Notes: generated by a model from the sequence alone, not told the origin. A stretch of DNA of 40,662 bases from Muribaculaceae bacterium Zag1 (GCA_002633115.1 NWBJ01000117.1:1-40662), one strand, 5' to 3'. Numbered from the stretch's first letter, positions 17,095 to 25,345 are shown. Numbers and translations are program-made.

Positions 17095-17130
17095 GGTCAT
17101 AGTCCATTGAAAAGAAAAATGGCCAAAAAT

Positions 17131-17161
17131 TTTGTAGAGTGAAAAAAAGTTGCTACCTTTG
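17131..17161 (+). promoter_or_regulatory. Promoter of tRNA-Ser
   Basis: TTTG (17131-17134), 19 nt, TACCTTTG (17154-17161), a full consensus match ending 14 bp before the mature tRNA start. Confidence 0.8.
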
Positions 17162-17175
17162 CACCGCAATACCGA

Positions 17176-17262
17176 GGAAAGATGCCGGAGTGGTCGATCG
17201 GGGCGGTCTCGAAAACCGTTAATCCCTTACGGGATTCCAGGGTTCGAATCCCTGTCTTTCCG
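17176..17262 (+). tRNA. tRNA-Ser(CGA)
   Basis: 87 nt with acceptor stem GGAAAGA/TCTTTCC, discriminator G, anticodon loop CTCGAAA (anticodon CGA, reading UCG), a long variable arm (AATCCCTTACGGGATT) as in serine tRNAs, and T arm CAGGGTTCGAATCCCTG. CCA is not encoded. Its own promoter and terminator flank it. Unusually, the 3' part of the tRNA is mirrored downstream by a perfect 32-bp inverted repeat (see 17248-17316). Confidence 0.95.
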
Positions 17263-17316
17263 CACAAAAAGGCCTAAGCCAAAAGCTTAGGCCTTTTTGT
17301 GCGGAAAGACAGGGAT
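17248..17316 (+). terminator. Extended terminator: perfect 32-bp inverted repeat including the tRNA 3' end
   Basis: 17248-17279 pairs without mismatch with 17285-17316, loop CAAAA. The inner part (AAAAAGGCCTAAGC / GCTTAGGCCTTTTT) is a normal terminator with a U-tract. The outer 18 bp copy the tRNA's 3' T-arm strand, acceptor 3' strand and discriminator in inverted form, so the primary transcript can fold the tRNA 3' end away from the cloverleaf. The following bases up to 17529 show no gene. Confidence 0.9.
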
Positions 17317-17529
17317 GAGATGTGAAACTGGGTGTTTTTGTTAAACTATAAACTGGTTATGCGCTACCTGCCACGGCACCGGCTACACCAACTGACCCCA
17401 CGTGATTTCTAGGAATATGCCACGTTATTTTCCACACCAGGTGGATTAACAGGGGGATTAAAATGGATTTTAATTGATAATTTATTGGGATTTCTTTGAT
17501 TTTGAAGAGAAATTGTAATCCTCGGAAGA

Positions 17530-17586
17530 TAATTTTGCAACATCAATCGCAGTGGGAAATCTCCCACCTTCTGAGCCACGATTGAT
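17530..17586 (+). promoter_or_regulatory. -7 box and nested hairpin leader of the beta-helix gene
   Basis: TAATTTTG (17530-17537) is a consensus -7 box without a clear -33 element. Directly after it, ATCAATCG (17542-17549) pairs with CGATTGAT (17579-17586) around an inner hairpin GTGGGA-AATC-TCCCAC (17552-17567), giving a structured leader 51 bp before the ATG at 17638. Confidence 0.5.
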
Positions 17587-17637
17587 AAGCAAAGAGAATC
17601 TTCAACAAATCAAGTCAATACCAATAAATTATCAATC

Positions 17638-19194
17638 ATGAAAAAGAATTTACTCTCTACTGCCATGATTCTCGCATGCGGAGTCATGATGCTCCACGCC
17701 GAGAATGTCACCGTCAACACTGGCGAAGACCTGATCGCTGCTGCAACCGCCGCTGAAGAAGGCGACATCATCACCATCGATGGCCCCGTGATCGTATCAC
17801 CGCGCGTGACTGTAAACGGCAAAACCAACGTCACATTCCAGGGCATCAACGGGGCCAGCATCACTGGCAACGGCAACGTGGCCATGAAGGTCAATGGCCA
17901 ATCAACCGGCATCCTTATTAAGGATATAGATTTTGTCGATACCGACCTCTCATCGGGCGATGGCATCGCTCTCGGCGTGGACGGCCAGGCCGAAGTTACA
18001 CTTGAGAATTGCGCCTTCCGCAACAATGTGTCTGGCTCAGGCAAGGGAGTGATTTATCTCGACCAAAATAGCACTCTCTCGCTCATCAACTGCACCATCG
18101 AGGACAACACAACCAACGACCAAGCTGTGATTTACAGCAATGCCGATTCCAATACCCTCAATGCCGAGGGTTGCCTCTTCATCAACAACCGTTCGACGGG
18201 GGAAGGCGCCCAAGGCGCCCTCAGCTATCTGCGCAATACCTCTGGCACTTTCACCGACTGCGTATTCCAGGGCAACTCGGGTGCCAACAAGGGGGGCGTG
18301 GTATATTTCGGCGGCGGAGCCACCAACGAGGTGACTTTTGACGGCTGCGTATTCCTCGACAATTACAACAAAAACGGCGCTGTGGTATTCTATGACCACG
18401 GAGGCACGATGGATCTCAACTTCTACAACTGCACCATCGCCAACAACTCAACAGCATCAAACGGTGGTGTCTGCTACCTCAACAACAGCAATGCCTCGAC
18501 AAACTTCAACTTCTACCAGTGCACAGTACGCCACAACTCGACCGAAGGCAATACTGGCAACTGCGCCGGCCTGTTCTTGGTGAAAGTGCTGAGCACAATC
18601 AACATCGTCAACTCAATCTTTGAGAACAATTTTGCCACCAATGGCAGCCGTTCAATCTCTGACTTGGCAAGCAACAGCAACAGTGCCACCATCAACATTA
18701 ATAATTCTGTGGTCGACCAATATGATGCTGCAACCTCGACTGTCAATGTCAACAGCGCCTCGGTTGTAAATATCTCAAACGATGCCGATTATGATGGCAA
18801 CTACGCTGGCCTTACCCTCCCGCTTAATGAGGAATACAACTGCTTTGCCATAGCCTCTCCCTCGTCTCCGGCTGCTACAATGGGCGACCTTGCTCTCAAC
18901 TCAGGCATCGAGGCTCTGGCTACCGATCAACTCGGACAAGAGCGCACCCTCCCCTACATCGGCTCAGTGCAGCTTCTCGAGGGCGATGACCCCACTTCAG
19001 GCATTAGCGCTATCCAGGCTCAATCAAACGCCAAGGTTGTACTCAACGGCCGCACCGTAATCGTAAATGCCGCAGCCCAAATCTACAATATGCGCGGACA
19101 ATTGGTAGGCGCTACCCACGATGAGATCACCCTTCCCGCCGGCCTCTACATCGTGCGCACCGCTACCGCTGCCACCAAGATATTGGTAAAATAA
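17638..19194 (+). CDS. Secreted right-handed beta-helix protein with T9SS-type C-terminus
   Basis: 518 residues. Signal peptide MKKNLLSTAMILACGVMMLHA, then a parallel beta-helix built of rungs with the pattern 'G.v.y....s.l.l.nCtf..N.s' (for example YLDQNSTLSLINCTIEDN, VVYFGGGATNEVTFDGCVFL, NSIFENNFA), like pectate-lyase-fold adhesins and polymorphic outer membrane protein repeats. The end (QIYNMRGQLVG, LPAGLYIVRTA, ATKILVK) is a sorting-type domain like that of the protein at 2076-3620. It is probably exported by the T9SS to the cell surface. No catalytic residues are evident, so adhesion or glycan binding are the likeliest roles. It has its own leader and a strong terminator (19221-19249), so it is a single-gene unit. 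Confidence 0.8.
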   Translation: MKKNLLSTAMILACGVMMLHAENVTVNTGEDLIAAATAAEEGDIITIDGPVIVSPRVTVNGKTNVTFQGINGASITGNGNVAMKVNGQSTGILIKDIDFVDTDLSSGDGIALGVDGQAEVTLENCAFRNNVSGSGKGVIYLDQNSTLSLINCTIEDNTTNDQAVIYSNADSNTLNAEGCLFINNRSTGEGAQGALSYLRNTSGTFTDCVFQGNSGANKGGVVYFGGGATNEVTFDGCVFLDNYNKNGAVVFYDHGGTMDLNFYNCTIANNSTASNGGVCYLNNSNASTNFNFYQCTVRHNSTEGNTGNCAGLFLVKVLSTINIVNSIFENNFATNGSRSISDLASNSNSATININNSVVDQYDAATSTVNVNSASVVNISNDADYDGNYAGLTLPLNEEYNCFAIASPSSPAATMGDLALNSGIEALATDQLGQERTLPYIGSVQLLEGDDPTSGISAIQAQSNAKVVLNGRTVIVNAAAQIYNMRGQLVGATHDEITLPAGLYIVRTATAATKILVK

Positions 19195-19220
19195 TAGATA
19201 TTTAAGGGTAAACATTACAA

Positions 19221-19249
19221 AGGAGCCTCAGCCCGAGGCTCCTTTTTTG
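19221..19249 (+). terminator. Rho-independent terminator
   Basis: GGAGCCTC-AGCCC-GAGGCTCC followed by six T, 27 bp after the stop of the beta-helix gene. Confidence 0.93.
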
Positions 19250-19271
19250 TTATTAATCAAAAGATTTTGAC

Positions 19272-19279
19272 TAACTTTG
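19272..19279 (+). promoter_or_regulatory. -7 box of the trmD operon
   Basis: TAACTTTG, with a TTTG 22 nt upstream inside the preceding terminator's T-run. The leader that follows (CCAAAAGCCAAAGACCAAAA) is A-rich with no Shine-Dalgarno; a similar ACCAAAGACCAAAAACC leader precedes the alkaline phosphatase gene. Confidence 0.55.
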
Positions 19280-19310
19280 CACAAGCCAAAAGCCAAAGAC
19301 CAAAAACTAT

Positions 19311-19982
19311 ATGAGAATCGATATTATAACAGTGCTGCCGGAGATGTTTGAGGGGCCGCTAAGCTGCTCGACACTGAAGCGAGCCCAAGATAAGGGACTC
19401 GCCGAGCTGGTGGTGCACAATCTGCGCGACTATACCCTCAACAAGCACCGCAAGGTCGATGACTACCCATTTGGCGGCGATGCCGGCATGGTGATGCAAG
19501 TCGAGCCGGTCGACCGCTGCATCTCGGCCCTGAAAGAGCAGCGCGACTATGACGAAGTGATATTCACCGCCCCCGACGGCGAGCGATTCAACCAGAAGAT
19601 AGCCAACAGCATGTCGTTGCTGCAGAATATCATTATCCTTTGCGGCCATTACAAAGGCGTAGACTATCGCATACGCGAGCACCTCATCACCCGCGAACTA
19701 TCAATCGGCGACTATGTGCTCACAGGCGGAGAAATCCCAGCAATTGCTATCGCCGATGCAGTGGTGCGATTGCTGCCCGGAGTGATAGGCGATGAGCAGA
19801 GCGCGCTGTCCGACTCATTTCAAGACGACCTGCTGGAACCCCCGATTTATACCCGACCGGCAGTATACAAAGGTTGGGAAGTACCGCCTATCCTACTCTC
19901 TGGACATCAGGCAAATATCGAAAAGTGGAAACAAGAACAAGCACTCGAGCGCACCCAGCGCCTGAGGCCCGACCTGCTCTGA
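19311..19982 (+). CDS. trmD: tRNA (guanine-37-N1)-methyltransferase
   Basis: 223 residues. It methylates G37 next to the anticodon of tRNAs reading CUN, CCN and CGG, using S-adenosylmethionine, which prevents frameshifting. Trefoil-knot SPOUT motifs are plain: [57 protein letters not shown] and LEPPIYTRP. The gene starts a run of same-strand genes; the next, a SpoU-type methyltransferase, begins 4 bp after its stop. Elsewhere trmD often sits with ribosomal protein genes; that context is absent here. Confidence 0.96.
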   Translation: MRIDIITVLPEMFEGPLSCSTLKRAQDKGLAELVVHNLRDYTLNKHRKVDDYPFGGDAGMVMQVEPVDRCISALKEQRDYDEVIFTAPDGERFNQKIANSMSLLQNIIILCGHYKGVDYRIREHLITRELSIGDYVLTGGEIPAIAIADAVVRLLPGVIGDEQSALSDSFQDDLLEPPIYTRPAVYKGWEVPPILLSGHQANIEKWKQEQALERTQRLRPDLL

Positions 19983-19986
19983 GCCT

Positions 19987-20529
19987 ATGGAAAAGAAGAC
20001 AATCTGGGACCTGCAACGCATCACCCCCGAGCAATACCGCCAAGCCGAGAAGATGCCCGTTACCCTTGTAATCGACAATGTGCGCTCGCTCAACAATATC
20101 GGTTCGTTATTCCGCACCAGCGACGCTTTCGCCGTCGAGCGCATAATCCTGTGCGGCATCAGCCAAACGCCCCCATCGCCCGAAATCCACAAGACAGCCC
20201 TCGGAGCTGAGGACTCGGTGCCTTGGCAATACGCCGAATCATCCCTTGATGCCGTGCATGCCCTCCAAGCACAAGGGTATGTGGCATGCTGCTTAGAGCA
20301 AGTGCACGGCAGCATAGCCCTGCAGGATTTTAACCCTGACCCCAAGGGCCATTATGCTTTGGTGGTGGGACACGAGGTCGAGGGTGTAGACCCGCAGGTG
20401 GTCAATGCTTGCGACGTGTGTCTTGAGATACCGCAGCGAGGCACCAAGCACTCGCTCAACGTGTCAGTTTCAGCCGGAATAGCCCTATGGCATCTGTTCA
20501 GCAAGCTGCAACTCGCCCGAGGCCTCTGA
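19987..20529 (+). CDS. TrmH/SpoU family RNA methyltransferase
   Basis: 180 residues with the three SpoU motifs: VIDNVRSLNNIGSLFRTSDAF (motif 1, with Asn and Arg), YALVVGHEVEGVDPQVV (motif 2) and LEIPQRGTKHSLNVSVSAGIALW (motif 3). It transfers a methyl group, normally to a ribose 2'-OH, in tRNA or rRNA; the target is not clear from sequence, as it lacks the extra domains of rRNA enzymes. It follows trmD by 4 bp, so two tRNA/rRNA modification genes are cotranscribed. Its last 43 nt overlap the start of the carboxypeptidase gene. Confidence 0.9.
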   Translation: MEKKTIWDLQRITPEQYRQAEKMPVTLVIDNVRSLNNIGSLFRTSDAFAVERIILCGISQTPPSPEIHKTALGAEDSVPWQYAESSLDAVHALQAQGYVACCLEQVHGSIALQDFNPDPKGHYALVVGHEVEGVDPQVVNACDVCLEIPQRGTKHSLNVSVSAGIALWHLFSKLQLARGL

Positions 20530-21383
20530 GCCCCGGCGACAAAATCGCCATTGCCTCGCCGGCCGGCGCAGTCGATCCGGCCCTCTTCGCCCCAGCCATT
20601 GCCATGCTCGAGCAGCAAGGATGGCGCGTTGAGGTTATGACTCACGCTATGGGGCGCCATGGTACATACAGCGGCACATACCCCGAGCGGTTAGAGGATA
20701 TGCGCCGTGCCATTCTCGACCCAGAGGTGCGCGCCATAATGTGCGGTCGCGGCGGCTACGGCGCCGTGCATCTGCTGCCCGAGCTTGACAAGTTGCCCAT
20801 CGCTGACGACCCCAAGTGGCTGATCGGATTCAGCGACATCTCTGCTCTCCACGGGCTGTGGCATGCCCATGGCGTAGCCTCAATCCACGCTCCGATGCTA
20901 CGGGGACTGTGCTATGCAGCCGAGACTGGCGACCATCGCCAGACCGATGCCCTGTTTGCCATGCTCCGAGGCCAAGAGGCTCCATTGCCCCTAGAGGCTC
21001 ATCCCCTCAATCGTCCTGGCAGAGCCGAGGGCATTCTGCTGGGTGGCAATCTGTCGGTGCTAAGCGGACTGATCGGCACCAAGTATGACTTGCTGCAGCC
21101 AGGAGCCGTTTTATTCTTGGAGGATGTCAACGAGACTATCTACAAAATCGAGCGAATCCTGTGGCAATTGCGCCTGCGAGGGGTGCTGTCCTCGCTTAAT
21201 GGATTGATAATCGGACAATTCACTGGAGCCGAACCAGATGCCAACTACGTCTCAATCTATGATATGATCGCTGAGATGGTGGCCGAGTATGACTATCCTG
21301 TGGCCTACAATGCCCCATTCGGACACAAGGGCCTCAACTTCCCCTTCCTGCTGGGAGCGCCTTTCAGCACCGTGGTTCCTTAA
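20487..21383 (+). CDS. LD-carboxypeptidase, peptidase family S66
   Basis: 298 residues, cytoplasmic (no signal peptide). It trims the terminal D-Ala of peptidoglycan tetrapeptides during cell-wall recycling. The catalytic set is visible: Ser in WLIGFSDISALHG, Glu in VLFLEDVNETIYKIERILW, His in NAPFGHKGLNFPFLLG; CGRGGYGAVHLLPELD precedes the nucleophile as usual. The only suitable ATG lies 43 nt inside the SpoU gene; this overlap is long but the early sequence (RPRPLSPGDKIAIASPAGAV) starts the conserved domain immediately. A relation to MccF-type immunity peptidases is possible but less likely. Confidence 0.9.
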   Translation: MASVQQAATRPRPLSPGDKIAIASPAGAVDPALFAPAIAMLEQQGWRVEVMTHAMGRHGTYSGTYPERLEDMRRAILDPEVRAIMCGRGGYGAVHLLPELDKLPIADDPKWLIGFSDISALHGLWHAHGVASIHAPMLRGLCYAAETGDHRQTDALFAMLRGQEAPLPLEAHPLNRPGRAEGILLGGNLSVLSGLIGTKYDLLQPGAVLFLEDVNETIYKIERILWQLRLRGVLSSLNGLIIGQFTGAEPDANYVSIYDMIAEMVAEYDYPVAYNAPFGHKGLNFPFLLGAPFSTVVP

Positions 21384-21513
21384 TAGCCTCGCCTGAATGG
21401 GCCTTCGAGGGCGGCCGGTCCCCACTCCATCCGGATACCTTCCATAATGGGGGCATTCTGGAATTTTTTTAATATTTTTGGGGATTGGGATAGATAATCT
21501 CAGAAATTATAAC

Positions 21514-21521
21514 TAAATTTG
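21514..21521 (+). promoter_or_regulatory. -7 box of the GH3-type synthetase gene
   Basis: TAAATTTG 27 bp before the ATG at 21549; no good -33 element. It argues that translation starts at 21549 and not at the TTG inside the box. The intergenic DNA before it (21384-21513) contains a degraded relative of the 36-bp GC block (GGGCCTTCG, GGCCGGTCC) and a CATCCGGATA word shared with elements A and B. Confidence 0.5.
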
Positions 21522-21548
21522 TGGTGGAAAAGCTACGAACTACTATCA

Positions 21549-23069
21549 ATGTTGAATTTTACGCCCATAGGCAGAAAGATATTGGCTCACCGAGCCACCA
21601 ACGCCCTCAAGGCTGCCCGCAGCCCTGAGACCAACGCCCGGGCTGTGCTCGATTGGCTGCTATCCAATGGGCGACGCACCAAATGGGGCCGCGAGCAGGG
21701 CCTGGCTGATGTAAAAACTTATGAAGAATACTCTCGCCAGGCGCCTGTCAGAGAATATGAGGATTTCCGGCCCTACGCCATGCGCATGATCCAGGGCGAG
21801 GCCGACGTGCTTTGGCCGGGAGTGACCCGGCGCTTCGCCCAATCATCGGGCACCAGCGGCGGCAAGAGCAAATACATACCCATTACGGCCGATGCCCTCA
21901 AGCATAATCATTATTATGGCGCTGGCGTGTCGGTATCAACATATCTCAGCCATTATCCTGAGTCAAGGCTCTTTGGCGGCAAGGCTTTCATCCTCGGCGG
22001 CAGTTATGCCAATGAGCTCCAGCTCCCCCAGGGAGTCTACGTTGGTGACCTCTCGGCTACCCTCATCGATGACGTCAGTCCGGTGATCAATCTGTTTCGC
22101 ACCCCGTCGAAGAGCATCGGTCTGATGAAGAACTGGGAGGAAAAGCTCCCCCTGTTGGTCGAGGCCTCAATCAAAGAGGATGTCACCAATCTGTCGGGAG
22201 TGCCGTCTTGGTTTCTGACAGTGCTCAAGCATGTGCTGCAACGCACCGGCGCCTCGACAGTGCAAGAGGTGTGGCCCCACCTCGAGGTGTTTTTCTATGG
22301 CGGCATATCGTTCAAGCCCTACCGCATGGAATACGAGAAGATAATGTCGCCGCGTATGCGCTACTGGCAGACCTACAACGCCTCAGAGGGCTTCTTCGCT
22401 TGCCAGTCAGAGATTGGCGACGAGGCTATGCTGCTGATACAGAATGCCGGAGTGTTCTACGAGTTTGTGCCAATCGATGAGATAGGAGCCGCATCGCCCC
22501 GTGCAGTACCCATCTGGGAGGTGCAAAAGGGCAAGACCTATGCCTTAGTGATTACAGCCCCCAATGGCCTGTGGCGCTATATGATAGGCGACACCGTAAC
22601 CATCGAGAGCCTCGACCCAGTGAAAATCTCGATTGCGGGGAGGACCAACAGCTTCATCAACGTGTTTGGCGAGGAGGTAATGGTCTACAACACCGATGCC
22701 GCTATCGAGAAGACTTGCGCCGCCATGGGATGCGCCATAGCCAACTACACTGCCGCTCCGGTCTATGCCGAGGGGCAGCGCAAGGGGCGCCACCAATGGC
22801 TGATCGAGTGGGACACGCCTCCAGCCGACCCGGCGGCTTTTGCCGCTGCGCTCGACAAGGCCTTGCAGAAAGAGAATAGCGACTACCAGGCCAAGCGCCA
22901 AGGAGGCATCTTCCTCGACCCCCTCGAGGTGGTCAGTGCTCCAGCGGGTCTATTTGATCGCTGGCTCGAACTCACCGGCAAGCTCGGCGGCCAACGCAAG
23001 GTGCCGCGTCTGCGCAACGACCGCCAGCTGATCGACCAACTGCTTGAGTTAATGAAAAATGAAAAATGA
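21549..23069 (+). CDS. GH3 auxin-responsive-like acyl-acid amido synthetase
   Basis: 506 residues from the ATG at 21549 (MLNFTPIGRKILAHRA). It belongs to the GH3 family of adenylate-forming enzymes: ATP/AMP motif RRFAQSSGTSGGKSKYIPIT, the middle motif FYGGISFKPYRMEYE and YWQTYNASEGFFACQSE, then LWRYMIGDTVTIES and ISIAGRTNSFINVFGEEVM. Plant members join amino acids to auxin or jasmonate; bacterial members are widespread in Bacteroidota but their substrates are largely unknown. Here the role is probably conjugation of an amine to a carboxylic acid after adenylation. The last five residues (MKNEK) and the stop are encoded by the ATGAAAA microsatellite that begins at 23052, so the natural C-terminus may have been shifted. 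Confidence 0.85.
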   Translation: MLNFTPIGRKILAHRATNALKAARSPETNARAVLDWLLSNGRRTKWGREQGLADVKTYEEYSRQAPVREYEDFRPYAMRMIQGEADVLWPGVTRRFAQSSGTSGGKSKYIPITADALKHNHYYGAGVSVSTYLSHYPESRLFGGKAFILGGSYANELQLPQGVYVGDLSATLIDDVSPVINLFRTPSKSIGLMKNWEEKLPLLVEASIKEDVTNLSGVPSWFLTVLKHVLQRTGASTVQEVWPHLEVFFYGGISFKPYRMEYEKIMSPRMRYWQTYNASEGFFACQSEIGDEAMLLIQNAGVFYEFVPIDEIGAASPRAVPIWEVQKGKTYALVITAPNGLWRYMIGDTVTIESLDPVKISIAGRTNSFINVFGEEVMVYNTDAAIEKTCAAMGCAIANYTAAPVYAEGQRKGRHQWLIEWDTPPADPAAFAAALDKALQKENSDYQAKRQGGIFLDPLEVVSAPAGLFDRWLELTGKLGGQRKVPRLRNDRQLIDQLLELMKNEK

Positions 23070-23131
23070 AAAATGAAAAATGAAAAATGAAAAATGAATA
23101 ATGAAAAATGAAAAATGAAAAATGAAAAATA
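23052..23131. repeat. ATGAAAA heptanucleotide microsatellite
   Basis: About 11 copies of ATGAAAA (one variant ATGAATA), starting inside the GH3 gene and running through its stop codon into the intergenic region. Change in copy number would alter the C-terminus only slightly because TGA recurs within the repeat. Confidence 0.95.
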
Positions 23132-23137
23132 AGTAGG

Positions 23138-23173
23138 GCAGTCGAGTGCCACGGGCCTTCGGCCCGGCGGTCC
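23138..23173. repeat. 36-bp GC-rich hairpin block, copy 1
   Basis: GCAGTCGAGTGCC, then a hairpin CGGGCC-TTC-GGCCCG, then GCGGTCC. It is 35/36 identical to 25310-25345. Both copies stand right after an AT microsatellite and before an A-rich leader with a CTAAAAACCAA motif. Without a U-tract it is not a classical terminator. Confidence 0.9.
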
Positions 23174-23212
23174 CCCTCCCCTCCAAACCCTAAAAACCAA
23201 AGACCAAAAACC

Positions 23213-24598
23213 ATGATAAAAAAACTCATAACCTCTGCATTGGCAGTCACCCTGGCCTTCTTGGGCTGGTGCGCTGCCCCCAAGTATATCTTTTATTACA
23301 TAGGCGATGGCATGGGCATGGGCCCAGCAATGGCTGCTGAGCTATACAACCGCTCGGTGCTCAAGAGCCTTGAGCCTATCACCATGATGCAATTTCCCGT
23401 GGCTGGCGTGTGCATGACCTACAGCGCCAGTTCGCCCGTCACCGACTCAGCTGCTGCCGGCACCGCGCTCTCGACTGGCGTAAAGACCAAGAATGGCATG
23501 CTCGGCATGAATCCCGACACCGTTGAGGTTTTCTCAATGGCCCAAGTGCTAAAGACCGATGGCTACGGCGTGGGAGTCGTGACCTCAGTCGCTCCCGACG
23601 ATGCCACACCGGGAGCTTTCTATGCCCACGTGCCCAACCGCTCGATGTATTATGAGATAGGCGTGCAAGCCGCTGAGAGCGGATTTGAGTTTCTGGCCGG
23701 AGCCGGGCTGCGCGGCGAGAAGGACAAGAGCGGCAAGCCTACCGACCTGCTCGAAATCATGGCGCAAAATGGCGTAGAAGTTGTGCGCGGAGCCAAAGAG
23801 CTGGAATCGGCCACCTCAGAGCGCATTCTCCTGCTCAACAATGCCGGCACTCCAAATTACAATATCGGATACACAATAGATTCGATACCCGATGTGCTGA
23901 CCTTGCCCCTCATCACCCAGAGCTGTCTCGACCACCTGCTCAAGGTGTCGCCCGACCGCTTCTTCATGATGGTTGAGGGTGGCAACATCGACCACGCCCT
24001 CCACGCCAACGATGGCGGTGCCGCAATCAAGGAGACCCTCAATTTCAACGAGGCCCTGGCCATAGCCTACGAGTTTTACAAGCAGCACCCCGACGAGACC
24101 CTCATCGTGGTCACAGCCGACCATGACACCGCTGGCATGACCGTGGGCAGCCAGTTCACCGGCTACAACTCCAATGTCGGCCTAATCGACTACCAAAAGT
24201 CGTCAAAGGAGACTTTCCAAAACTATTGCCACGCAATCCTCCAGTCTCGTCGCATCTACACCTGGGATGACATGAAGGAATATCTGTCCCACACCTTCGG
24301 TTTCTGGTCGCGCATACCTCTCACCGAGGCACAGGACGAGAGCCTGCATGAGAAGTTTGAATCAACATTCCAGCTGCGCAACAGCGAGGACCAGCATACC
24401 CTGTATGCCAACTTCAACGCTTTCGCCGTCGAGGTATTCAAGATTCTCAATGACCAGGCTGGCATAGGATTCGTATCTACTGTCCACACCGGCAATCCCG
24501 TGCCGGTCTATGCTGTGGGCGTAGACGCGCAGCGCTTCAGCTCGCTCAACGACAATGTAGACATACCTCGAATAATACTCGAAATAGCACGTCAATGA
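23213..24598 (+). CDS. Alkaline phosphatase
   Basis: 461 residues with a signal peptide (MIKKLITSALAVTLAFLGWC), so periplasmic; the cysteine at about residue 20 could alternatively make it a lipoprotein, though the lipobox is poor. Metal and catalytic motifs of the PhoA superfamily: YIGDGMGMGPAM (Asp), SPVTDSAAAGTALSTGVKTK (nucleophile Ser in D-S-A), VEGGNIDHALHANDGG (Asp, His) and VVTADHDTAGMTVG (Asp, His); final HTGNPVPVYAVG supplies the last His. It releases phosphate from monoesters. The upp gene starts inside its stop codon (24595-24598), an unusual coupling of an envelope phosphatase with uracil salvage, possibly linked to nucleotide scavenging. Confidence 0.93.
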   Translation: MIKKLITSALAVTLAFLGWCAAPKYIFYYIGDGMGMGPAMAAELYNRSVLKSLEPITMMQFPVAGVCMTYSASSPVTDSAAAGTALSTGVKTKNGMLGMNPDTVEVFSMAQVLKTDGYGVGVVTSVAPDDATPGAFYAHVPNRSMYYEIGVQAAESGFEFLAGAGLRGEKDKSGKPTDLLEIMAQNGVEVVRGAKELESATSERILLLNNAGTPNYNIGYTIDSIPDVLTLPLITQSCLDHLLKVSPDRFFMMVEGGNIDHALHANDGGAAIKETLNFNEALAIAYEFYKQHPDETLIVVTADHDTAGMTVGSQFTGYNSNVGLIDYQKSSKETFQNYCHAILQSRRIYTWDDMKEYLSHTFGFWSRIPLTEAQDESLHEKFESTFQLRNSEDQHTLYANFNAFAVEVFKILNDQAGIGFVSTVHTGNPVPVYAVGVDAQRFSSLNDNVDIPRIILEIARQ

Positions 24599-25248
24599 AA
24601 GTCATCAATTTCGACAATACCCCCTCGATCATGAGCCAACTCATGATGGAGATGCGCAGCGTAGAGCTGCAAAAAGACCCACTGCGATTCCGCACTAACC
24701 TGCGCCGCGCCGGCCAAATCATGGCCTACGAGATTTCTAAGACTCTCAATTACAAAGAGGTCGATGTGCAGACACCCCTGGACATAGCTCGCTGCCACGT
24801 AATCGACGAGCCGGTGGTGCTCGCTACCATTTTCCGCGCCGGTGTGCCTTTCCACGAGGGATTCCTCAGCTACTTTGACTATGCCGAAAATGCCTTCGTC
24901 TCGGCTTACCGCAAATACAAGGAAAAGGAAAACTTTGACGTGCTCATCGAGTACCTGGCCTCGCCTCGCTTAGACGGCAAGACCCTGATTCTCTGCGACC
25001 CGATGCTCGCCACTGGGGCCTCGATGGAGCTCAGCTACCGCGCTCTGCTTACCAAAGGCAAGCCCGCCAAGATACACGTAGCCTCGGTGATAGCCTCGCA
25101 GCAAGCCATCGACTATGTGGCCGACCATTTCCCGGCCGACATCACCACGGTGTGGGTGGGAGCCATCGACGAGCATATCAACGAGCACAGCTACATAGTG
25201 CCGGGCCTCGGCGATGCCGGCGACCTCGCCTACGGCACTAAGGAGTAA
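24595..25248 (+). CDS. upp: Uracil phosphoribosyltransferase
   Basis: 217 residues. It makes UMP from uracil and PRPP (pyrimidine salvage). Motifs: TIFRAGVPFHEGFL, the PRPP loop LILCDPMLATGASMELSYRALL, and the uracil-binding end VPGLGDAGDLAYGTKE with the invariant G-L-G-D-A-G-D. The length is slightly over the usual 208 residues, as in other Bacteroidales. It overlaps the phosphatase gene by 4 nt, and its TAA stop opens the TAAGTAATGAG microsatellite. Confidence 0.95.
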   Translation: MKVINFDNTPSIMSQLMMEMRSVELQKDPLRFRTNLRRAGQIMAYEISKTLNYKEVDVQTPLDIARCHVIDEPVVLATIFRAGVPFHEGFLSYFDYAENAFVSAYRKYKEKENFDVLIEYLASPRLDGKTLILCDPMLATGASMELSYRALLTKGKPAKIHVASVIASQQAIDYVADHFPADITTVWVGAIDEHINEHSYIVPGLGDAGDLAYGTKE

Positions 25249-25309
25249 GTAATGAGTAATAAGTAATGAGTAATAAGTAATGAGTAATAAGTAATAAGTA
25301 ATAAGTAAG
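25246..25309. repeat. TAAGTAATGAG-type microsatellite
   Basis: Tandem units of TAAGTAATGAG and TAAGTAA begin at the upp stop codon and end at the second 36-bp GC block. The same sequence occurs in reverse orientation at 39883-39913, before the BI-1 gene. Confidence 0.93.
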
Positions 25310-25345
25310 GCAGTCGAGTGCCCCGGGCCTTCGGCCCGGCGGTCC
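25310..25345. repeat. 36-bp GC-rich hairpin block, copy 2
   Basis: Identical to copy 1 at 23138-23173 except for one base (A to C at the 14th position). It follows the microsatellite directly and stands 42 bp before pfkA. Confidence 0.9.

Noticed and set aside
23213-25248. Phosphate-regulated operon (Pho box) before alkaline phosphatase
   Set aside because: No Pho-box-like direct repeats were found; only the 36-bp GC block and an A-rich leader are present.
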